From positions 310,001 through 374,000 of the forward strand of contig NZ_CP013444.1 in assembly GCF_001718835.1 (NCBI RefSeq): 64,000 nt of DNA, in the 5' to 3' direction. The notes below the pieces were generated by a model that worked only from the letters and a program-made list of their open reading frames with translations, had not been told where the DNA came from and made no database searches. This stretch comes from Burkholderia cepacia (GTDB lineage Bacteria > Pseudomonadota > Gammaproteobacteria > Burkholderiales > Burkholderiaceae). Below are positions 57,335 to 64,000 of the stretch, in pieces (the first letter of the stretch is position 1; every line of letters starts with the position of its first letter). Made by a program: the position numbers and the translations under genes.

Positions 57335-58201
57335 TCAGGCGGCGGCGCGTGCGTCGTCCGTCGCGCCGGGCAACTGCAGCGGCTTGCCGACCCCGAAGCA
57401 ATGCTGCGCTTCGGGAAACGCGTGGTGCCGGACGTCGTGCGCGTATTGCGCGATCGCGTCGCGCGTCACGGCGCCGACGTCCGCATAGCGCTTCACGAAG
57501 CGCGGCGTATACGCATCGAACGCGCCGGTCATGTCCTCGGTCACGAGCACCTGCCCGTCGCACGCGGGCGATGCGCCGATGCCGATCGTCGGAATCTCGA
57601 GCGCGGCCGTGATGTGGCGCGCGAGCGCCTCGGCGGTGCCTTCGACGACGACGCTGAACGCGCCGGCCTGCTCGGCCGCGCACGCGGCCGCGAAGATGCG
57701 TTCGGCGGTGCGCGGCTCCAGCCCCTGCGCCTTGAAGCCGCCCGTCGCGTTGGCCTGCTGCGGCATCAGGCCGACGTGCGCCATTACCGGGATGCCGCGC
57801 TCGGTCAGGAAGCGGATCGTGTCGGCCATCTCGCTGCCGCCTTCGAGCTTCACGGCCTGCGCACCGGTTTCGGCGAGCAGGCGCGCGGCGGAGCGGTAGG
57901 CTTGCGCGGGCGATTCCTGGTAGGTCGAGAACGGCAGGTCGACGACGACGCATGCCTGCGCGGCGCCGCGTACGACGGCCGCGCCATGTGCAATCATCAT
58001 GTCGAGCGTGACGCGCAGCGTATCGGGCATCCCGTACAGCACCATGCCGACGGAGTCGCCGACGATGATCACGTCGGCCACCTCGTCGACGAGTTTCGCC
58101 ATCGGCGTGGAATACGCGGTCAACGAGACGAGGCTGCCGACGCCCTTGGTCGAACGGATCGTGGTGACGGTCTTGCGATTGGTGGTAGTGTGCGCGCTCA
58201 T
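57335..58201 (-). CDS. panB: 3-methyl-2-oxobutanoate hydroxymethyltransferase
   Basis: A 288-residue PanB, which makes ketopantoate from 2-oxoisovalerate for pantothenate and CoA. Motifs: LTAYSTPMAKLVDEVADVII VGDSVGMVLYG (Mg-binding Asp), VVDLPFSTY, AVKLEGGSEM, PVMAHVGLMPQQANATGGFK (note QAN... instead of the usual QSV..), VVEGTAEALA and IPTIGIGASPACDGQVLVTEDM. Stand-alone, without panC, so it may be a second panB copy. Confidence 0.93.
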   Translation of the reverse strand: MSAHTTTNRKTVTTIRSTKGVGSLVSLTAYSTPMAKLVDEVADVIIVGDSVGMVLYGMPDTLRVTLDMMIAHGAAVVRGAAQACVVVDLPFSTYQESPAQAYRSAARLLAETGAQAVKLEGGSEMADTIRFLTERGIPVMAHVGLMPQQANATGGFKAQGLEPRTAERIFAAACAAEQAGAFSVVVEGTAEALARHITAALEIPTIGIGASPACDGQVLVTEDMTGAFDAYTPRFVKRYADVGAVTRDAIAQYAHDVRHHAFPEAQHCFGVGKPLQLPGATDDARAAA

Positions 58202-58279
58202 GAACACATGTCGTGTCGGGTGAAGGTGCGTCAAGGTATCACCACGCCCGTGCACGGAATGGCATTCGGAGGACGTCTT

Positions 58280-59107
58280 ATGTTGCTGGCGGGACAATCG
58301 GCCCAACCCTGCGCCGTCCCGGCGGTGCTGGCGATGGCGCGCCTGCCGAGGCCGCTGTACGTGCGGGCGTTCGAGATTCCCGGCAACGCGAGCGTCGACG
58401 CGCACAGTCATCCGTGGGCGCAGCTGATGTATGTGACGGCGGGCGTGATCGAGGTCGACACGCCGCACGGGCGTCATCTGCTGCCGCCGCACTATGCGAT
58501 GTGGATACCGCCGCACGTGCCGCATGCGGTGTCGACGCGCGATTGTGTCGCGTTCCACAGCCTGTATCTGGACGAGGCGATCGCCGGCGACGGCTTCGAC
58601 GATACGTGCCGGATTCTGTGCATGACGCCGCTGCTGCGCGAGCTGGTGATCGCCACGGCCGAATTGCCGGTGAACTACGACGAGACGGGGCCGGATGGTG
58701 CGCTCGTCTGCCTGATCGCGGATCGCATCCAGCGCCTGCGGGCGGCGCCGCTGACGGTGCCGCTGCCGCGCGACACGCGCCTGCTGAAGATCGCCCGCGC
58801 GCTGCACGCCGATCCCGGCGACGCGCGCAACCTCGACGAATGGGGGCATCAGGTCGGTGCGACGCGACGGACGCTGTCGCGGCTGTTCCGGCAGGACACG
58901 GGGCTGTCGTTCACCGAATGGCGGCAGGCGGTGCGGCTGCTGGCGTCGCTGCCGCTGCTCGATGCGGGCGAGCCGATCGGCGCGGTGGCCGCGCAACTGG
59001 GCTACGACTCGACGTCGTCGTTCATCGCGCTGTTCCAGGCGAAATTCCGCGTGACGCCCGGCGCGTTCGCGAAACAGGCGGCGCGACGCATCGTCAAGCC
59101 GGGTTGA
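58280..59107 (+). CDS. AraC-family transcriptional regulator
   Basis: A 275-residue protein with an N-terminal cupin sensor (VDAHSHPWAQLMYVTAGVIEV, PPHYAMWIPPHVPHAV) and a C-terminal AraC double HTH (LDEWGHQVGATRRTLSRLFR, PIGAVAAQLGYDSTSSFIAL, FRVTPGAF). The ATG follows GGAGG by 8 bp. It is divergent from panB. Target genes unknown. Confidence 0.9.
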   Translation: MLLAGQSAQPCAVPAVLAMARLPRPLYVRAFEIPGNASVDAHSHPWAQLMYVTAGVIEVDTPHGRHLLPPHYAMWIPPHVPHAVSTRDCVAFHSLYLDEAIAGDGFDDTCRILCMTPLLRELVIATAELPVNYDETGPDGALVCLIADRIQRLRAAPLTVPLPRDTRLLKIARALHADPGDARNLDEWGHQVGATRRTLSRLFRQDTGLSFTEWRQAVRLLASLPLLDAGEPIGAVAAQLGYDSTSSFIALFQAKFRVTPGAFAKQAARRIVKPG

Positions 59108-59147
59108 CGGCCGCGCGCAGCGCGGCGCGCCGTCGCAAGCGCTCCGA

Positions 59148-59675
59148 TCAAGGCGCCAGCGTGTATTGCGCAGGATGGTCGCCGACGGACCGGCGGCCGG
59201 CGCTTTCGAGCGACAGCAGCGCACGCTTGCGGTCGATGCCGCCCGCATAACCGGTCAGGCTGCCCGATGCGCCGACCACGCGATGGCACGGCACCATGAT
59301 CGACACCGGGTTGCGCCCGACCGCGCCGCCCACGGCGCGCGCGGCGCTGACGGGCAGGCCGATGCGCTGCGTCAGCTCGCCGTAGGAGGCCAGCGCGCCG
59401 AACGGGATCGCCAGCAATTCCTTCCACACGCGCCGCTGGAATCCGGTGCCGCGCAGGTGAATCGGCACCGAGAACGTTTCGCGCGTGCCGGTGAAGTACT
59501 CGGCGATTTCTTCCTGAGCCTGTTGCGCCACCGGTGACAGGGGCTGCTCGTGGGTCGCGATCGCGATCGACGGGAAATACTTTTGGCCGACGAAGTAGAG
59601 GCCCGTCAGGCAGTCGTCTTCCACGCGCACGACGATGTCGCCCAGCGGGCTCGATATCAGGTTGCCGTGTGTCAT
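59148..59675 (-). CDS. ogt: Methylated-DNA--protein-cysteine methyltransferase
   Basis: A 175-residue Ogt-type protein with the alkyl-acceptor motif MVPCHRVVGASGSLTGYAGG and the HTH arginine-finger region YGELTQRIGLPVSAARAVGG. It transfers O6-alkyl groups from guanine to its own Cys (irreversible repair). N-terminal methyltransferase-like fold (FVGQKYFPSIAIATHEQ). Single gene, convergent with the AraC gene. Confidence 0.93.
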   Translation of the reverse strand: MTHGNLISSPLGDIVVRVEDDCLTGLYFVGQKYFPSIAIATHEQPLSPVAQQAQEEIAEYFTGTRETFSVPIHLRGTGFQRRVWKELLAIPFGALASYGELTQRIGLPVSAARAVGGAVGRNPVSIMVPCHRVVGASGSLTGYAGGIDRKRALLSLESAGRRSVGDHPAQYTLAP

Positions 59676-59856
59676 GGCTGGTGTCCGGATCGAAGTTCAG
59701 GCGACGAATGTAAACCATTGCGGCCGCGGCCGACTCGTCGTGCGGTAAAAAACGATTAACTCAGACGAGTGCCTGAGTCGTATCTTCGCGCCGCGTGTTT
59801 AGAGATGACTCATAGAAATCCCGCACTGGTCAGACGTCCGAAAACTTCCTATTCTT

Positions 59857-59872
59857 TGAAAAACGTTTTCCA
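59857..59872. promoter_or_regulatory. LacI-type operator upstream of MFS transporter
   Basis: TGAAAAACGTTTTCCA, one mismatch from the perfect palindrome TGGAAAACGTTTTCCA at 62466. It lies in the 315-bp gap before the transporter, ~120 bp from its start. The nearby LacI-family regulator (61.4-62.3 kb) is the likely binder. Confidence 0.75.
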
Positions 59873-59990
59873 AAGCGATGGCGAAACGTGGCGCCGCGCG
59901 CGAGACCCGCGGCGCGCCCGCCCCGGCGCTCGTCGCCGGCAACGAACAAGCGCGCGGCACGACGAGCGGCGGCGCGCATCGGAGACATTC

Positions 59991-61280
59991 ATGCAATCTG
60001 CCGTCGTCGGCGTCGCGCGCGTCGCGAGCCGCTACCGCTGGGCCGTGTGCGGGCTGCTGTTCCTGGCCACCGTGATCAACTACATGGACCGGCAGATCCT
60101 CGGCCTGCTCGCGCCGATGCTCCAGCACGACATCGGCTGGAGCCAGGTGCAGTACGGCCGCATCGTGATGGCGTTTTCCGCGTTCTATGCGCTCGGCCTG
60201 CTCGGTTTCGGGCGGATCGTCGACTGGCTCGGCACGCGTGTCTCGTACGCGGTCGCGATGCTGGTGTGGAGCATCGCCGCGATGCTGCACGCGGCGGTCG
60301 GCTCGGTCATGGGCTTCGCGTTCGTGCGTGCGCTGCTCGGGATCGGCGAGGGCGGCAACTTCCCGGCCGCGATCAAGACGACGGCCGAATGGTTTCCGCG
60401 CCGCGAACGTGCGCTCGCCACCGGCATCTTCAACTCGGGCGCGAACATCGGCGCGGTGTTCGCGCCGGCGATCATCCCGGCCATCGCGGTGGCCTACGGC
60501 TGGCGCGCGGCGTTCGTGATCATCGGCGCGATCGGCCTGCTGTGGCTGGTCGTATGGCTCGCGTTCTACCGGCCCGCCGACCCGCAGGCGCTCAGCCGGG
60601 CGTTCGACGAGCCGCGCGACGAAGCGGAAGCGCTCGACGCGGCGAACGCGAACGCCGGCGCGCCGCGCTGGGGCGAACTGATCCGCAAGCGCGAAACGTG
60701 GGCGTTCCTGATCGGCAAGTTCCTGACCGATCCGGTGTGGTGGTTCTACCTGTTCTGGCTGCCGAAGTGGCTCAACGAATCGCGCGGGATGGACATGCAG
60801 CACATCGGCCTGCCGCTCGTCTGCATCTATGCGTTGACGACGGTCGGCAGCATCGGCGGCGGCTGGCTGTCGTCGATGCTGCTGCGCGCGGGCTGGAGCG
60901 TGAACCGCGCGCGCAAGGCGGCGATGCTGATCTGCGCGTGCTGCGTGCTGCCGATCGCGTTCGTGTCGCAGGTGCAGAGCCTGTGGGTCGCGGTGCTGAT
61001 CGTCGGCCTCGCCGCCGCCGCGCACCAGGGCTGGTCGGCGAACCTGTTCACGACGGCGTCCGACCTGTTTCCGCGCCGCGCGGTTGCATCGGTGGTCGGG
61101 ATCGGCGGGATGGCCGGTTCGATCGGCGGCGTACTGTTCTCGGAAGTGATCGGCCAGGTGCTGCAGCGCACGGGCCACTACTGGGTGCTGTTCGCGATCG
61201 GCGCGCTTGCCTATTTGCTGGCGCTCGCGGTCATGCATGCGCTCACGCCGCGCATGGCGCCCGCGAAGCTCGATGCCTGA
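59991..61280 (+). CDS. MFS transporter, hexuronate/galactonate (ACS) family
   Basis: A 429-residue protein with 12 hydrophobic segments; NYMDRQILGLLAPMLQHDIG W at TM1, GFGRIVDWLGTRVSYAVAM (motif A), GIGEGGNFPAAIKTTAEWFP (TM4-5, the ExuT/GudP signature) and LFWLPKWLNESRGMDMQHIG. ATG at 59991 with a GGAGA site. It probably imports uronates or aldarates; the regulator and uronate dehydrogenase downstream and shared operators support this. Confidence 0.9.
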   Translation: MQSAVVGVARVASRYRWAVCGLLFLATVINYMDRQILGLLAPMLQHDIGWSQVQYGRIVMAFSAFYALGLLGFGRIVDWLGTRVSYAVAMLVWSIAAMLHAAVGSVMGFAFVRALLGIGEGGNFPAAIKTTAEWFPRRERALATGIFNSGANIGAVFAPAIIPAIAVAYGWRAAFVIIGAIGLLWLVVWLAFYRPADPQALSRAFDEPRDEAEALDAANANAGAPRWGELIRKRETWAFLIGKFLTDPVWWFYLFWLPKWLNESRGMDMQHIGLPLVCIYALTTVGSIGGGWLSSMLLRAGWSVNRARKAAMLICACCVLPIAFVSQVQSLWVAVLIVGLAAAAHQGWSANLFTTASDLFPRRAVASVVGIGGMAGSIGGVLFSEVIGQVLQRTGHYWVLFAIGALAYLLALAVMHALTPRMAPAKLDA

Positions 61281-61356
61281 TTTGATGCGTGAATTGATGC
61301 CTGCATTGATGCGTGATGCCGCGACCCGGGCCGTTCGCGGCCGCGCGCAGCCGCGT

Positions 61357-62347
61357 TCAGCGGCACGCGGCCGTCGAGCCCCTGACGATCAGCCGCGGCT
61401 CGAACGTCGAATAGCTCGCATCGGTGCGCCCCGCGAGCGCGTCGATCAGCTTCTGCATCGCGAGCTCGCCCATGTTCTCGCTCTGGATGTCGACGGTCGT
61501 CAGCGCGGGCGCCGCGTATTCGCCGTACGGCACGTTGTCGATGCCCGCGACCGACACGTCTTGCGGCAGCCGGAAGCCGAGCGACGCGGCTTCCTTCATG
61601 AAGCCGAGCGCGATCAGGTCGTTGTAGCAGATCACGGCTTGCGGACGCTGCGGCCCGAGCATCACGCGTGAACACGCGCGCTCGCCGGCCTCGGCGGTCG
61701 GCGCATGCGCATCGTGCACGTCGAGCGTGAGCCCGGCCTCGGCGAGGCAGTCGCGCGCGCCCTGGATCCGCTCGTCGTTCGCACGTGCCCGAAGCCGAGA
61801 TACGCGATGCGCGTGTGGCCGAGGTTGAGCAGATGGCGCGCGAGCATGTAGGTCGACAGCCGGTTGTCGATGCCGACACTCGGAATCGGCAGGCCGGGGC
61901 TACGGCGCAGCAGCACGAGCGGCTTGTTGAGGTCGAGCATCCAGCGCCGGCTTCGTCGTCGGGCATCCGCGTGCTGACGATCAGCCCGTCGACGCGCTGC
62001 GCGAGCGCCTCGATCAGCGAGCGTTCGCGTGCCTGGCTCTCCTCGGTATCGACGAGCAGCAGCGTGTAGTCGTGTTGCAGCGCGACGCGGTTCGCCCCCT
62101 TCACCACGTTCGTGAAGTGCGGGTTGCTGATGTCGAGGATCACGAGGCCGATGGTGCGCGTGCGGCCGGTGATCATCGAGCGCGCGAGCGGGTTCGAACG
62201 GTAGCCGAGCCGGTCGATCGCCTCCTTGAGCCGGGCTTCGACGGTCGGCGAAAAGCGTTGCGTGCCGTTCACGTACTTCGATACCGTCGCGACCGACACG
62301 CCGGCTTCCGCCGCCACGTCGCGGATCGTCGGGGAAACTTTTTTCAT
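61357..62347 (-). pseudogene. LacI-family regulator with two apparent frameshifts
   Basis: The HTH region is intact (TIRDVAAEAGVSVATVSKYV NGTQRFSPTVEARLKEAIDR LGY), but the effector domain is split over three frames. The first shift is at about 61944 (frame ...RMPDDEAG then WMLDLNKPLVLLRR), the second at about 61781 (YLGFGHVR then NDERIQGARDCLAEAG). Each is repaired by one added base, and the rest is a full-length LacI protein ending VRGSTAACR. Both lie in GC-rich runs, so sequencing error is possible; otherwise the uronate genes would be derepressed. Confidence 0.85.
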
Positions 62348-62464
62348 GCGGAGGGTAACGTTTTCTTCGCCGGGCACCGGATTGTGGCAGAAAAAGCCGG
62401 CGCGCAAAGCGCAAGCCGGGCGACGGCTTCGATCATTGACGCCACGTCCACATCAAACCTATAG

Positions 62465-62482
62465 TTGGAAAACGTTTTCCAA
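62465..62482. promoter_or_regulatory. LacI-type operator upstream of udh
   Basis: TTGGAAAACGTTTTCCAA is a perfect 18-bp palindrome with central CG, typical of LacI/GalR operators, 25 bp before the udh start and 118 bp from the regulator's start. Confidence 0.88.
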
Positions 62483-62506
62483 TCAAGCCAGTTCCAAGGA
62501 GATTCG

Positions 62507-63340
62507 ATGAACGCCTCATCCACCGGCGCGCGCAAACCGTTCGGGCGCCTGCTGCTGACGGGCGCGGCCGGCAACCTCGGCCGCCAGTTGCGCGGCGCGC
62601 TCGCCGACTGGGCCGACGTCGTGCGCGTCAGCGACATCGCGGCGCTCGGCGACGCGGCTGCGCACGAGGAAGTCCGGGTCGCCGACCTCGCGGACCGGCA
62701 GGCGGTCGCGGCGCTCGTCGACGGCGTGGACGCGATCGTCCACCTCGGCGGCATTTCGGTCGACGCGCCGTTCGACGATCTCGTCGGTGCGAACATCACC
62801 GGCACGTACAACCTGTACGAAGCCGCGCGCAAGCATGGCGTGAAGCGCGTCGTGTTCGCGAGCTCGAACCATGCGATCGGTTTCCACCCGGTCACGGAAG
62901 TGCTCGACGCCGATTCGCCGCTGCGCCCCGACAGCCTGTATGGCGTGACGAAGTGCTTCGGCGAATCGCTGTCGCGCTATTACTTCGACCGCTTCGGGAT
63001 CGAGACGGTATGCCTGCGGATCGGCTCGTCGTTCGAAGTGCCGAAGAATCCGCGCATGCTGGTGACGTTCCTCAGCTATCGCGACTTCATCGAGCTCGTG
63101 CGCTGTTCGCTGCTCACGAACCGCGTCGGGCACGCGATCGTGTACGGCGCGTCGGACAACCCGGTGAAGTGGTGGGACAACACGAAGGCCGACTTCCTCG
63201 GCTTCCGCCCGCGCGACAGTTCGGCGCAGTTCGCCGGGCGCTTCGCGCTCACCGCGCCGACCGCCGACTACGACGATCCCGCGCAGCGGTTCCAGGGCGG
63301 CGGGTTCGTCGTCGGCGAGCCGATGGAGCGGTGCAAATAG
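62507..63340 (+). CDS. udh: Uronate dehydrogenase (NAD-dependent SDR)
   Basis: A 277-residue extended SDR: LLLTGAAGNLGRQLR (GxxGxxG NAD site), VHLGGISVDAPFDDLVGANI, VFASSNHAIGFHPVTEVLDA, and the catalytic YGVTKCFGESLSRYY (YxxxK). These match bacterial uronate dehydrogenases that oxidise D-glucuronate or D-galacturonate to the lactone. The ATG at 62507 follows AAGGAG. It is divergent from the LacI gene and has a perfect operator in its promoter. Confidence 0.9.
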   Translation: MNASSTGARKPFGRLLLTGAAGNLGRQLRGALADWADVVRVSDIAALGDAAAHEEVRVADLADRQAVAALVDGVDAIVHLGGISVDAPFDDLVGANITGTYNLYEAARKHGVKRVVFASSNHAIGFHPVTEVLDADSPLRPDSLYGVTKCFGESLSRYYFDRFGIETVCLRIGSSFEVPKNPRMLVTFLSYRDFIELVRCSLLTNRVGHAIVYGASDNPVKWWDNTKADFLGFRPRDSSAQFAGRFALTAPTADYDDPAQRFQGGGFVVGEPMERCK

Positions 63341-63362
63341 GTGATTCGGAGAACGGAACGAT

Positions 63363-64000
63363 CTAGCGGCCCAGCTCGCCGATCGCGGTTTCGATGATCG
63401 ACTCGAGTTCGGGCCGCGCACCACGCGCCGTGGTGACACCTGATATGGCGATGCGGTGCCGAGGCACGTAGTAGACGACGGTTCCCCAGAAGCCGGCATG
63501 CGAGTAGCAGACGGTGCCGCCGATCTCGCTGACGAACACGCCGAGCCGGTATGCGTCGGCGCCTTCGTGTGCGTCCGCCTTGAGCATTTCGGCCAGCGTC
63601 TGCGGGTTGTCGAACACCCTGCCTTCGAACAGATCGGCTGCCAGCGACGCGAGGTCGCGCGCCGACATCACCAGCCCGCCGCCGCCATAGAGGTCCATCG
63701 TCGCGTTGACGTCCGTCATTTCGATATCGCCGTAGAACTGGCGCGCCCGTGGCTCGACATGCGACGGCGGTCGCTCGATCAGCTCCCACCATGTCGAACG
63801 CAAGCCCCGCGCGTCGAAGCGCAGTGCGTTGCGCACCACCGCGGCAAGCGTTTCGCCGGTCGCGCGTTCGACGATGTCGCCCAGCAACACGTATCCGGTA
63901 TCGGAGTACTGGAACCGCGCGCCGGGTTCGCTTTGCGGGCCGGCATACCGGGCCGACAGGCGGACCTGTTCGTCGCGGGTCCAGTGGTGCGACGGATCGG
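63363..64000 (-). CDS. Serine beta-lactamase-family hydrolase, partial
   Basis: The frame runs off the right edge; the visible 212 residues are the C-terminal part. QYSDTGYVLLGDIVERATGE contains the Tyr-x-x motif (YSD, SxN/YxN-like) of class C-type serine hydrolases and esterases; MDLYGGGGLVMSARDLASLA and CYSHAGFWGTVVYYVPRHRI (HxG motif) complete the family pattern. The SxxK nucleophile would lie beyond the window. Could be a peptidase, esterase or beta-lactamase-like enzyme. Confidence 0.88.
   Translation of the reverse strand, partial: DPSHHWTRDEQVRLSARYAGPQSEPGARFQYSDTGYVLLGDIVERATGETLAAVVRNALRFDARGLRSTWWELIERPPSHVEPRARQFYGDIEMTDVNATMDLYGGGGLVMSARDLASLAADLFEGRVFDNPQTLAEMLKADAHEGADAYRLGVFVSEIGGTVCYSHAGFWGTVVYYVPRHRIAISGVTTARGARPELESIIETAIGELGR

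Noticed and set aside
59799..61238. 479-codon minus-strand frame over the uronate transporter
   Set aside because: Antisense shadow of the MFS gene with typical HRAD-rich composition.

Overview
The window is high-GC chromosomal DNA from a betaproteobacterium, most likely Burkholderia or a close relative. Support comes from the gene content (copper-resistance cluster, DUF4148 protein, GlxA and MHS/Bcr transporters, glmS, panB, uronate genes) and codon use rich in GC at third positions. Two core-like flanks (1-15.3 kb and 54.8-64 kb) enclose a mosaic island of about 39 kb that is visibly richer in AT and packed with conflict genes. No rRNA, tRNA or CRISPR array was seen.

Left flank: the tail of a multicopper oxidase, a CusF-like copper chaperone, copC and copD (copper tolerance); two unknown proteins; a divergent LysR/LysE pair; a DUF4148 protein; a divergent DJ-1/PfpI and GlxA pair; GNAT, Bcr-type MFS, ThiE-like, MHS-type MFS with a LuxR regulator; a YcxB-like membrane protein; and an amidohydrolase. 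Right flank: glmS, an Lrp/AsnC regulator, panB, an AraC regulator, ogt, and a uronate cluster (MFS transporter, frameshifted LacI regulator, udh) joined by two near-identical palindromic operators; then a partial serine beta-lactamase-like gene.

The island sits directly downstream of the glmS stop codon, the classical Tn7 attachment position. Its glmS-proximal end carries repeated boxes of the type GGATTRGAAGYRKTTAC. The same boxes occur at 15.36 kb (a 39/43 direct repeat of the glmS-side end) and, in inverted orientation, at 19.47 and 19.62 kb beside a decayed tnsB 3' end. An intact leftward operon at 28.2-35.8 kb encodes a Tn7-like transposition set: tnsC-like, tniQ, tniQ, tnsA, tnsB. The TnsC-like protein has kept the family scaffold but lost recognisable Walker A and B motifs. 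The arrangement suggests at least two layered Tn7-like insertions.

Cargo, left to right: two orphan PoNe-toxin/PoNi-immunity cassettes (15.6-19.1 kb); an AVAST type 1-like anti-phage locus (metallo-beta-lactamase, trypsin-STAND NTPase, small third gene; 20.7-28.1 kb); a DUF6471-like double-domain protein, an Xre regulator and a HAD protein; a two-gene GHKL-ATPase plus phosphoribosyltransferase-like operon; two TcmP proteins with a three-Cys DUF5131 protein behind a LexA-type box; a complete T6SS vgrG-PoNe-PoNi unit; an AbiJ-NTD3/PD-(D/E)xK nuclease; and small or decayed genes next to the glmS-side end. The island therefore combines anti-phage defence with interbacterial weaponry. The GHKL/PRTase pair and the TcmP/DUF5131 group are the best candidates for undescribed systems, and the Walker-less TnsC is the most unusual mobile-element feature.
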